Shown in pieces: positions 15,601 through 22,808 of a stretch of 64,000 bases of DNA (positions are counted from its first letter, which is position 1; each line of letters begins with the position of its first letter). The stretch spans positions 434,001-498,000 of the forward strand of contig NZ_LVJN01000015.1 of NCBI RefSeq assembly GCF_002109495.1, read 5' to 3'. The notes below the pieces were generated by a model. It saw only the letters and a program-made list of their open reading frames with translations, made no database searches and was not told the DNA's origin. The position numbers were made by a program, and so were the translations under genes. This DNA is from Magnetofaba australis IT-1. Lineage in GTDB: Bacteria; Pseudomonadota; Magnetococcia; Magnetococcales; Magnetococcaceae.

Positions 15601-17673
15601 GTAGCCGTCGCCCATGGAGAGGAACGCCATCTCCCCCTTCTTATAGACGATGTCAAACTGATCGTTGATCACCAGCACGTCGGGCAGTAGCACCTTGGAG
15701 GCTTCGTTGAGGATCTGTTCGTGCAGCGGCAGCGTTTTGGGCGCGGCCTCACGGCGTTGTTCAAGACGCTGCTTTTGCACGAATGTGGGCGGTGTAATCC
15801 CCTGACTAAAGGCCTTCTGCGCAGCGGCAATGCGCTTGAAAATTTTATGTGAGCGGCTGACGGTGGCGAACAGGTGTTCGTAGTTGGTGGTGTTCTCCGA
15901 CTTGCCGAGAAACAGCAGGGCGCCGTCTTTGAGGGCGTAGTGCAGCATGGGCATGATGTGGCGCTGGGCTTCGGTGGTGAAGTAGATCAGCAGATTGCGG
16001 CACACCACCAGATCGACGTTTTTAAACGGCGGATCCGAGAGCAGATTGTGGTAGGAGAACACCACATGCTCGCGAATCTCCTTTTGCACCTCAAAGGCGT
16101 TGTCGTTGATGGTGAAATAGCGCTGGATCTCCTCTTCGCTCAGCTCGTTGATGGAGGCTTCGCTGTAGACGCCGCGCCGGGCCATCTTCAGGGCGTCTTC
16201 ATCAATGTCGGTGGCGAACACGCGGATGGTCATTGACTGTCTGAGTTCGCGCAGGATCTCGCGCAGGGTGATGACCACTGAATAGGTCTCTTCGCCGGTG
16301 GAGGCGCCGGGGATCCAGATGCGCATCTCCTCCAGATCCGGACTGTTTTTCAGGTACTCCCGAAGACGGATCTTCAGATCCTCGAAGGCGGCGCGGTCGC
16401 GGAAGAAGCTGGTGACGCCGATGAGGATATCCTTGAACAGCATCACCACTTCGTTTTCATCCTCCTTGAGCTTGTCGACGTACTCCGGCAGGGAGGTGAT
16501 CTTCAGCGTGAGCATGCGCCGTTTGATGCGGCGGGCGATGGTGTTCTTTTTGTAGATGGAGAAATCCACCTTCTTGTAGCGGTAGAGCAGGTCGAAGATG
16601 GCGCTCATGTCGTCGTTGGACTGTGTGAGCTGGTGCTTTTGCAGCACCTTGTTGCGCGGGAAATTGGCCAGCGCCACCAGCTCTTCGCCGATCAGCGCCG
16701 GATCGATGATCATGTCCACGCTACAGCCGTTGATGGCGGCCATGGGCATGCCGTCATATTTGGCGCTGGTGGGGTCCTGCACGATGGTGACGCCGCCAGC
16801 GGCGTTAACGGCGCGCATGCCCTGGGCGCCGTCGGTGCCGGTGCCGGAGAGGATCACCCCCACCGCGCGATCCTGCCAGTGCTCGGCCAGCGACAGGAAC
16901 AGTTGGTTGATGGAGGGTTTGGGCAGGAACGAATACTTCTCCGGTTCGCTCAACACGATGCGCCCGGCATCGGAGATCTCGATGTTCTTGTTGGGCGGGG
17001 TGATGTAGATGATGTCGTGCAGAACCGGTTCGCCATGCTCGGCGTCTTTAACCGGCAGGGTGGTGGCGCGGGCCAACAGGTCGGTGAGCAGGGTCTTGTG
17101 CGTGGGGCTCAGGTGCTGGGCCACCAGATAGGCGGTGTTGTTGCGCTCGGGCAGTCCGCCGACCAGGGCCGAGAGCGCTTCCAGCCCGCCTGCGCTGGCG
17201 CCGATGCCCACCATGAACACGCGGTCGTTGTTGGCTTCAGAGAGATCGTTTAGGCCCTTTGATGGCGCCTCGAAATTGCGTGGTTCATAGGAGCGTTGCG
17301 ACGGTGTGGGGTGGCGCAGCAGATCTTCGATCAAGGCCACGAAGATGCGTTCGTTGACCGGTTTGGTGACGTGACCATTGATCTTGCTGCGCACCGAATC
17401 GGTCAGGAAATTATGATCGGCATAGGCGCTCAACACCACGATGGGGGTGGAGGCGTCGATCTGACGGATGGAGGCGATGAGTTCGATGCCGTTTTTCTTT
17501 GGCATGCGCAGATCGGTCACCACGATATCGGGCCGATGCTCAATGAATTGCGTAATGCCCTCTTCCCCGTCACAGGCGGTGAACACCTGGGCGAAACGGC
17601 GCCGTAAGAAGTCGCCGAATGCGTTGCGGATTTCGTCGTCGTCTTCGACGAAAAGAATCGTGTGCTCATTCAT
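12646..17673 (-). CDS. REC-CheB-CheR-PAS-GGDEF-EAL multidomain signalling protein
   Basis: A single 1675-residue chain without membrane segments contains the following. A receiver (4-120, Asp54 in VVTDLRMP) is followed by CheB methylesterase (about 152-340) with catalytic Ser160 in GIGASAGG, His187 in AQHLSPTH and Asp281 in GTGTDGAQGM. CheR methyltransferase (about 350-615) has PGASTGEETYS for S-adenosylmethionine binding. A PAS-like domain (about 655-765) precedes a coiled coil of NEELQST repeats (790-860) and three PAS domains (about 870-1250). GGDEF is intact and has an RxxD inhibitory site five residues before it (REQD). The EAL domain keeps EALLRW, NLSS, IDDFG and GIETE, but reads LKIGRS where LKIDRS is usual. 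The family functions are receptor methylation/demethylation and c-di-GMP synthesis/breakdown; receptors and outputs are unknown. Confidence 0.9.
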   Translation of the reverse strand: MNEHTILFVEDDDEIRNAFGDFLRRRFAQVFTACDGEEGITQFIEHRPDIVVTDLRMPKKNGIELIASIRQIDASTPIVVLSAYADHNFLTDSVRSKINGHVTKPVNERIFVALIEDLLRHPTPSQRSYEPRNFEAPSKGLNDLSEANNDRVFMVGIGASAGGLEALSALVGGLPERNNTAYLVAQHLSPTHKTLLTDLLARATTLPVKDAEHGEPVLHDIIYITPPNKNIEISDAGRIVLSEPEKYSFLPKPSINQLFLSLAEHWQDRAVGVILSGTGTDGAQGMRAVNAAGGVTIVQDPTSAKYDGMPMAAINGCSVDMIIDPALIGEELVALANFPRNKVLQKHQLTQSNDDMSAIFDLLYRYKKVDFSIYKKNTIARRIKRRMLTLKITSLPEYVDKLKEDENEVVMLFKDILIGVTSFFRDRAAFEDLKIRLREYLKNSPDLEEMRIWIPGASTGEETYSVVITLREILRELRQSMTIRVFATDIDEDALKMARRGVYSEASINELSEEEIQRYFTINDNAFEVQKEIREHVVFSYHNLLSDPPFKNVDLVVCRNLLIYFTTEAQRHIMPMLHYALKDGALLFLGKSENTTNYEHLFATVSRSHKIFKRIAAAQKAFSQGITPPTFVQKQRLEQRREAAPKTLPLHEQILNEASKVLLPDVLVINDQFDIVYKKGEMAFLSMGDGYVTFNLFKMIDPRLSIDLRGAIGKATRNEQIESTPFTPVTGDDGVRRLVRVRVAPLRAGRQAFFVLYFQQVLDAELPIPGAGSTNGVDQSQPLELELQRTREHMQTLVEELETSNEELQSTNEELQSTNEELQSTNEELVTSNEELQSTNEELQTAYAELKEMYQANNVIKEEYSSLSKRYETVLESINDIVVVTTLDGVFVRTNRAMQQISGYGRDALLARSWGELTGEKESLQRARYKEVIDQGHSSPYLLEIVSTTGKVHILNVEDYLIRADDGAHQVWSFGRDVSAVQAAQHQLELSENKYKAIFNRANIGIAQVALNGVWMNANQNLLNFLGYDRDELSGLSFQQITHPEDVDKDLAQIEQLLTGKITDYKLEKRYIRKDGKIVWAKLSVALVRAQDGEPRFLICVVEDINEIKHSMLKMEQASVVFNATQESIIVTDADGLTLSVNDAFERVTGFSAEELIGKPASALKSGKHPQSFYEEMWRRLKKTGIWSGEIINRNKAGELYPAYLNISAVKDNQERIIQYVGVLTDISQLKESQEKIDFLASHDTLTGLPNRTLFMDRLQHAIDKAKRGDSLVALFFTDLDRFKIINDELGHQAGDEVLVTAAKRFCKELREQDTVARLGGDEFVVIIEELQTPIAAGKVARSIITAIDEPIETHAGSVTVGCSIGIAIYPNDGVSCGEMIRHADAAMYESKENGRNTYRFASPELSTTAFEKVTLENALQAGIHADEFILHYQPIVALDSGDVVQAEALLRWNHPQMGMVMPGKFIPVAEESDLMAELDDAVAFEALNALQKLKQAGASPCKLSINLSSRNFANGDLCAKFKSYLAQMQMEADAIVWEAQERALVTEEGQKQKQLARLQKLGSALAIDDFGSGHATLAGLSSVNFDYLKIGRSIIDGIGKDPGAEQLLKTTIAVARALGRQTIAVGIETEAQLTFLRQCGCDYGQGYLLHMPKPLDDLLALLTQDGENASDREE
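15142..15267 (-). repeat. Six tandem 21-base repeats in the coiled coil
   Basis: Six consecutive 21-base units (for example CTGCAGCTCTTCGTTGGTGG plus A) encode the heptad NEELQST at about residues 802-844 of the CheB-CheR protein. NEELQ repeats are common after CheR in such fusions. The near-identical DNA units could change copy number by slippage without breaking the frame. Confidence 0.8.
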
Positions 17674-17731
17674 GCGCGGCGCTTGGGGGCTGGCTTGGCG
17701 TTATTGGAGAGGGGGAGAGAAAAATTGAGTT

Positions 17732-17758
17732 GGCGTCATTTTCAATTGGGCTGACGCC
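17732..17758 (-). promoter_or_regulatory. Inverted repeat upstream of the CheB-CheR fusion gene
   Basis: GGCGTCA (17732-17738) and TGACGCC (17752-17758) form a 7-bp inverted repeat with a 13-base spacer, about 60 bases upstream of the start at 17673. It may be an operator or a hairpin in the leader. Nothing else is evident in the 207-base gap 17674-17880. Confidence 0.3.
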
Positions 17759-17880
17759 CTTTTCACAATGAACCAAAGTGACCAACATACCTGCAAAATA
17801 GCACAGTTTTGCAAAATACAGGGGAAGAGTTGGGCGCGAGGGATTGTCCTTTCCCCCTTCGGGGCGCCGATGAGCAGGGG

Positions 17881-18678
17881 TTACAGGGCGTAGGCGCCCA
17901 TGTGCAGCGCGCCGTAATCCCAACTGTCATGGAGTGAGTGAATGGCGCGGGCGTCGCCAGCGGCGCCCAGCGCCACAAACAGCGGCGCCAGATGCTCCGG
18001 GGTGGGGTGGGCAATGGCGTAGTTTGGCAGCGCAGGCGTTTGGCGAGCCAGGGCGTCCCAATCGCCAACGGCCAGCCCCTGCTCCAGATGGTTGGCGAAC
18101 TCCTGCGCCCACAGCGGCGGCGGCGCGCCTGGCGCCTGCAACAGGCTGAGGTTGTGGGTGACGGCGCCGGATCCCACCAGCAGAATCCCCTGCTGGCGCA
18201 GGGGGGCCAAAATGCGCCCCAACGCCAGCGCATCGCTGAAATCGCCGCTGCTCAGGGAGAGTTGCGCGATGGGGATATTGGCTTCGGGCAGGCACATCAT
18301 CAGCGGGATCCAGGCGCCGTGATCCAAGCCGCGTTTGGTATTCACCTCCAGATGTGCGCCTGCGTTTGCAAACGCGTGCTCCACCGCCGCAACCAGGGCG
18401 GGGGAGCCCTGGGCGGGGTAGCGTTGGCGATAGAGTTCCGGGTCGAAGCCGCCGAAATCATGATGCGTCTTGAGTGGGCCGTTGGCGGTGAGGGTGGGTC
18501 TGGGCGCCTGCCAGTGCGCCGAGACCATCACGATGCCGCGCAGGGGCGGTAGCCGCTGACCCAACGCGCGCAGGAAACCACTGGCGGGCGTATCGCGCAG
18601 CAGGATATCCGGCGCGCCGTGGGAGAGAAACAGCACGCGGGCCGAATCCAGCGGCCCGGTCAGCGGCTCCTGAGTCAT
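17881..18678 (-). CDS. ygiD: LigB-family extradiol dioxygenase (4,5-DOPA dioxygenase-like)
   Basis: This class III extradiol ring-cleavage dioxygenase of the YgiD/DODA type (265 residues) uses a non-haem metal ion. Candidate metal and active-site histidines are in LFLSHGAPD, SAHWQAP, LDHGAWIPL and HDSWDYGALHMG. ATG 18678 is used because it overlaps the yceI stop (ATGA) and family homology begins there; the frame continues upstream within yceI. It is the last gene of an operon with cytochrome b561 and YceI, divergent from a LysR regulator. The substrate is unknown; members act on catechol-like compounds. Confidence 0.87.
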   Translation of the reverse strand: MTQEPLTGPLDSARVLFLSHGAPDILLRDTPASGFLRALGQRLPPLRGIVMVSAHWQAPRPTLTANGPLKTHHDFGGFDPELYRQRYPAQGSPALVAAVEHAFANAGAHLEVNTKRGLDHGAWIPLMMCLPEANIPIAQLSLSSGDFSDALALGRILAPLRQQGILLVGSGAVTHNLSLLQAPGAPPPLWAQEFANHLEQGLAVGDWDALARQTPALPNYAIAHPTPEHLAPLFVALGAAGDARAIHSLHDSWDYGALHMGAYAL

Positions 18679-19259
18679 TGACGGATGCCCTCGATGAACA
18701 GGTCCAGACGCATCGTCTCCGCCGCCGGGCCCAGGTTGTAACTCACGCCGAAGTCGGCGCGCTTGATGGTCAAACTCCCCTTGTAGCCGCGTCGATAGCC
18801 GCCCCACGGATCCTTGCCCGCGCCGATCAACTCCGCTTCAAACCGCACCGGACGGGTCACCCCGTGCAGGGTCAGATCGCCGCGTACAGTCGCCTTGCCG
18901 TTGGCTTCGTGGATGGCGCTGGAGACGAAGCGCGCCTTGGGGTAGTTCTCCACGTCAAGGAAGTCGGCCCCGCGCAGATGCTTGTCGCGCTCGGCGTGGT
19001 TGCTGTCGATGCTGGCGGTCTCCACCTCCACGGCGATGCGCGCGGCGTTGGGCTGTTTGGGGTCATAGGAGAACGAACCGCTGAGGGTGTTGAAGCGCCC
19101 CTGCAGCAGACTATAGCCCAGGTGGGCAATGCTGAACTGCACAAAGCTGTGGGTGGGGTCGAGGGTGTATTGCGCGGCGTGGGCGCGGTTGATGTTGGCG
19201 GTCCCCAGCAGCAGCGCGGCGCTGGCGGCGAAGGCGATGAAGGTGTGTTTGATCTGCAT
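18675..19259 (-). CDS. yceI: YceI-family periplasmic lipid-binding protein
   Basis: This 194-residue secreted protein has a signal peptide ending near NRAHA-AQY. The YceI lipocalin-like barrel follows, with YTLDPTHSFVQFSIAHLG, GSFSYDP, FLDVENYPKARF and GDLTLHGVTRPV. Family members bind long isoprenoids such as ubiquinone precursors. ATG 19259 has AAGGA nine bases upstream; TTG 19268 is less likely. It lies 45 bases after cytochrome b561, the classic yceJ-yceI pairing, and shares an ATGA overlap with the dioxygenase gene. Confidence 0.93.
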   Translation of the reverse strand: MQIKHTFIAFAASAALLLGTANINRAHAAQYTLDPTHSFVQFSIAHLGYSLLQGRFNTLSGSFSYDPKQPNAARIAVEVETASIDSNHAERDKHLRGADFLDVENYPKARFVSSAIHEANGKATVRGDLTLHGVTRPVRFEAELIGAGKDPWGGYRRGYKGSLTIKRADFGVSYNLGPAAETMRLDLFIEGIRQ

Positions 19260-19304
19260 GATTTTCAATCCTTGTGGTTGTGTCCCATATGCTCAGGCGT
19301 AGGT

Positions 19305-19838
19305 TTACCAGAACATGCGCCTGAGGGTGTTATCGCGGTCGATGAGGTGGTGTTTGAGCGCGCCTGAGGCGTGCAATGCGATCAATCCGGCCAGCAGCCA
19401 GGCGGCGCCGTTGTGCAGTTTGCCCATCTGGTCGGCCTGCCCCGGCCACTGGATCAGCGCCGGGATCATGGGCTCGCCCAACAGCTCCAGCGGGCGGCCA
19501 TCGGCGGTGGCGATGAGATAACCGCTGAGAGGCATGAGCAGAAACGCGGCATAGAACAGCCCATGGGTCAGACGCGCCAAGCGCCGCTCCCACGGCGCAT
19601 GGTTGGGGTGGATGGGCGGCTGTGGCGTGACCCTGCGCGCCGCGATGCGCGCCAGAGCCAGTACAAACAGCAGCGCGCCCAGGCTCTTGTGCAGCGTCAC
19701 CGTCCAGCGGTAGTCGGGGTCGTAATAGGTGAGGCCGGTCATATACCAGCCCAGGGCCAACAGGGAGATGATCAGCGCCGCCATGGTTCCATGCAGCGCG
19801 CGGAAACTGGCAGCGTAGCGATGCGGCGTGTGGGGCAT
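19305..19838 (-). CDS. cybB: Cytochrome b561 (CybB/YceJ family)
   Basis: This 177-residue inner-membrane dihaem cytochrome has four predicted membrane helices. Haem-ligand histidines are expected in RALHGTMAALIISLL, VTLHKSLGALLFVL, LTHGLFYAAFLL and LIALHASGALKHH. The family passes electrons from ubiquinol to periplasmic acceptors such as superoxide. It is the first gene of the operon cytochrome b561, YceI, dioxygenase; AAGGAG stands seven bases before ATG 19838. The gene for a LysR regulator is divergent. Confidence 0.93.
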   Translation of the reverse strand: MPHTPHRYAASFRALHGTMAALIISLLALGWYMTGLTYYDPDYRWTVTLHKSLGALLFVLALARIAARRVTPQPPIHPNHAPWERRLARLTHGLFYAAFLLMPLSGYLIATADGRPLELLGEPMIPALIQWPGQADQMGKLHNGAAWLLAGLIALHASGALKHHLIDRDNTLRRMFW

Positions 19839-19894
19839 GTGTTTGCTCCTTGAACAGAGGAAACCGTTGCAAGGAGCTTACAGTGTTGCTGAAA

Positions 19895-19913
19895 ATTCTT
19901 TAATATACAGAAT
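19895..19913. promoter_or_regulatory. Candidate LysR-type operator
   Basis: ATTCT (19895-19899), nine bases, AGAAT (19909-19913) is a T-N11-A type dyad in the 108-base gap between the divergent cytochrome b561 operon and the lysR gene. A second dyad, TTCCA-GAT-TGGAA (19928-19940), is close to the lysR start. Position and symmetry suggest regulator binding; no experiment backs this. Confidence 0.35.
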
Positions 19914-19946
19914 GAGACAATCATCTATTCCAGATTGGAAATAATC

Positions 19947-20867
19947 ATGGACCAACTCGCCGCCATGCAGGCGTTTATTCAGGTGGCCGACGCCCACGGT
20001 TTCAGCGCCGCCGCCCAGGAGATGGGGGTGACCCCCGGCGCCCTCTCCAAGCAGGTGGGCGCGCTGGAGGAGCGTCTGGGCGCGCGCCTGTTCCATCGCA
20101 CCACCCGGCGCTTGAGTTTGACCCAGGAGGGGGCGCTCTATCTGGACCACTGCCGCCGCATCGTCGATGACGTGCAGGAGGCGGATCGCTCGGTGGGGCG
20201 TCTGCACGGACGTGTGAGCGGGGTGGTTCGCCTCACTGCATCGCTGGCGTTTGCGCGGCGTCACCTGATGGCGGCGGTGGCGGACTATCTGAAACAGCAC
20301 CCCGATGTGACGCTGGAGTTCTCATTGGACGAGGGCTATGTGGATCTGGTGGAATCGGGCTTCGATCTGGCCATCCGCATCGGCAAATTGCCCGACTCCA
20401 ATTTGAAAAGCCGCCGCCTGGGGCCGTTGAAAATCGGCCTGTTCGCAGCGCCGGAGTATCTGGCTCGACGCGGCGCGCCGACCCATCCACGGGATCTGGC
20501 GTCCCATGATGTGCTGATCTACACCGCCGTGGCCTCCTCTCCCGTCGGCGTGTTCACCCTGGCCGATGAGACCGGACGCGCGCATCGGGTCAAGGTGAGT
20601 GGGCCGCTGCGCGCCAACAACGGCGACGTGTTGCGGCAGGCGGCCATGGATGGACTGGGCATCGTGGAGATGCCGCTGTTCATGCTGGGCGACGCGGTGG
20701 CGCGCGGGGCGCTGGCGCCAGTTCTGCCCGCCTGTTGGCGCGAGGAGGGCGGGGTCTACGCGGTGTCGCCGCCGGGGCGCTATGTGACCACCCGGGTGCG
20801 TTCGTTGATCGACTTTCTGGCCGCGCGTTGGCGCGATGGTGGCGAGTGGGCGCCGCCCATCGCGTAG
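19947..20867 (+). CDS. LysR-family transcriptional regulator
   Basis: This 306-residue regulator has an N-terminal winged helix-turn-helix (about 1-60; AMQAFIQVADAHGFSAAAQ, ALSKQVGALEERLGARLFHR). A LysR substrate-binding domain follows (about 90-295), of the CrgA-like subgroup (GYVDLVESGFDLAIRIG). ATG 19947 is chosen over TTG 19935. It is transcribed divergently from cytochrome b561-YceI-dioxygenase, the typical position for a LysR protein controlling that operon. The inducer is unknown. Confidence 0.93.
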   Translation: MDQLAAMQAFIQVADAHGFSAAAQEMGVTPGALSKQVGALEERLGARLFHRTTRRLSLTQEGALYLDHCRRIVDDVQEADRSVGRLHGRVSGVVRLTASLAFARRHLMAAVADYLKQHPDVTLEFSLDEGYVDLVESGFDLAIRIGKLPDSNLKSRRLGPLKIGLFAAPEYLARRGAPTHPRDLASHDVLIYTAVASSPVGVFTLADETGRAHRVKVSGPLRANNGDVLRQAAMDGLGIVEMPLFMLGDAVARGALAPVLPACWREEGGVYAVSPPGRYVTTRVRSLIDFLAARWRDGGEWAPPIA

Positions 20868-21012
20868 ATGCGCATTCGACGACTATTGTTGTGCCTGTGG
20901 TGCCTATAAAGAAACCTGTGAATATGCGATGTTGAATGTTTGCAGAGACAATGTTGAACAGCGGCGCAAACGCGTGCGCCCCGGCGCGCGGCGGGACAAA
21001 GGGAGTGGTGTG

Positions 21013-22629
21013 ATGAAGCGGAAGACGCGGTTGTTGACCCCGGTGTGGGGCGGTGTGGCGCTGCTGGGCGCGCTGGCGGCGACTCTGGCCGGGTGCGGCG
21101 TCCCTGCGGGCGGCGGCGTGTCGCCCATGCCCCAACAGCGCATGATGGCCGCCGGCGCGCCGCCCGCTCTGGCGCAGGCGTTGCCGCCGCCGTCGCGCAT
21201 GCGCCAGGAGGAGCGCGAGAACTATAAAGAGGTGGAGGACAACCCCATCAAGCAGGTAAGCGCGGAGCCGGTCTCCACCTTCAGCATCGACGTGGACACC
21301 GCCAGCTACGCCAATATGCGCCGACTGCTCAAGCAGGGCGGTCGCCTGCCCGCCGACGCCATTCGCATCGAAGAGCTGATCAACTACTTCAGCTACGACT
21401 ACCCCAAGCCCGACAGCGCCGCAAAGCCCCTGGCAGTGAGCGCCAAGAGCTACCCGTCGCCATGGAATCCCAAGACCCGCCTGCTGCATATCGGCGTGCA
21501 GGGCTACGCCATCGACGCCGCGCAGCGCCCGGCGGCCAATCTGGTGTTCCTGCTCGACGTCTCCGGCTCCATGGGCGATGTGGATAAGCTGGATCTGGCG
21601 AAAAAGTCGTTTGAGTTCCTGGTTAAAGCGCTGCGCGCGGAGGATCGGGTCGCCATCATCGCCTACTCCGACGAGACCACAACCATTCTTGAACCCACCC
21701 CTGGGGATCAGGGCCAGAAGATCCTCAACGCCCTGGCCCCGCTGCGCGCTGAAGGCTCCACCAACGGCAGCGCCGGGTTGCAGATGGCCTACGCCCTGGC
21801 GCGGCAAAACTTCGATCCGGCCAAGGTCAATCGGGTGCTCATCGCCACCGATGGCGATTTCAACTTCGGCGTCACCCGGGGCAAGACCCTGGAGGAGCAG
21901 GTGGCCGACGAGCGCAAAAGCGGTGTCTACCTCTCGGTGCTGGGGTTCGGCGGCGGCAACTACAACGATGAGCTGATGCAGCGTCTGGCGCAGAAGGGCA
22001 ACGGCGTGGCGCTGTATGTGGACTCCCTCATCGAAGCCCACAAAATCTACGGCGCCGACCTGTTCGCCAACCTCTTCCCCATCGCCAATGACGTCAAGAT
22101 TCAGGTGGAGTTCAATCCGGCCCAAGTGGCGGAGTACCGGCTGATCGGCTTTGAGACCCGGCAGTTGCGGCGTGAAGATTTCCAAAATGATCAGGTGGAT
22201 GCGGGCGAAGTGGGCAGCGGCCATCGGGTCACGGCGCTGTATGAGTATGTGCCCGTGACAAGCGATTTCCGCTATATGCAGCCGCTGCGCTATGCGCCCA
22301 AAGCCAAAGCCGCCGCGTCCTCGGACGTAAGCCGCGAGATCGCCCATGTGCGCCTGCGCTACAAACTGCCCGGCCAGCCCAGCAGTCAGCTGCTCACCCG
22401 CCCGGTGGGGCCGGCGGACGCCTTGGAGAAATTTGAGCAGGCTCCTGCGGATATGCGCTTTGCCGCCGCCGTGGCCGGGTTTGGCCAACTGCTGCGGCGC
22501 AGCCCGCATCTGCACGGCTTCGACTTTGCCGCCGTCCGCGCCATCGCCAGCGCCGCCAAGGGGGACGACCCGTTTGGCTACCGCGCCGAGTTCATCAACC
22601 TGATCCCCCTGGCCGAGCGGTTGCGCTGA
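21013..22629 (+). CDS. VWA-domain lipoprotein (YfbK-like)
   Basis: This 538-residue lipoprotein has a lipobox at the end of the signal peptide (LAATLAGCG). A YfbK-type N-terminal domain contains STFSIDVDTASYANMRRLL. The von Willebrand A domain (about 170-350) has MIDAS residues in FLLDVSGSMGDVDKL and IATDGDFNFG. A C-terminal DUF3520-like domain ends in the conserved FINLIPLAERL. VWA proteins mediate metal-dependent protein contacts at the envelope; the precise role of YfbK-like proteins is not settled. ATG 21013 is preferred because the signal peptide starts there. The gene appears to stand alone. Confidence 0.9.
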   Translation: MKRKTRLLTPVWGGVALLGALAATLAGCGVPAGGGVSPMPQQRMMAAGAPPALAQALPPPSRMRQEERENYKEVEDNPIKQVSAEPVSTFSIDVDTASYANMRRLLKQGGRLPADAIRIEELINYFSYDYPKPDSAAKPLAVSAKSYPSPWNPKTRLLHIGVQGYAIDAAQRPAANLVFLLDVSGSMGDVDKLDLAKKSFEFLVKALRAEDRVAIIAYSDETTTILEPTPGDQGQKILNALAPLRAEGSTNGSAGLQMAYALARQNFDPAKVNRVLIATDGDFNFGVTRGKTLEEQVADERKSGVYLSVLGFGGGNYNDELMQRLAQKGNGVALYVDSLIEAHKIYGADLFANLFPIANDVKIQVEFNPAQVAEYRLIGFETRQLRREDFQNDQVDAGEVGSGHRVTALYEYVPVTSDFRYMQPLRYAPKAKAAASSDVSREIAHVRLRYKLPGQPSSQLLTRPVGPADALEKFEQAPADMRFAAAVAGFGQLLRRSPHLHGFDFAAVRAIASAAKGDDPFGYRAEFINLIPLAERLR

Positions 22630-22808
22630 GTTCCGCTTGCGGGCGCCTGCCTGTTTGCCGGCGTTGATAGAGTGTGCGATTCCCTTTTTATTCAAGTCTG
22701 TTATGGAGAATTGCACGAAATACGCATAGAGTGAGTTAATGACCTGTTGTGTTGATGCGCCACGTCCCCCTGTGGAGCCGTCAGCACGAACCTGCGTGAG
22801 GCGGCGTA

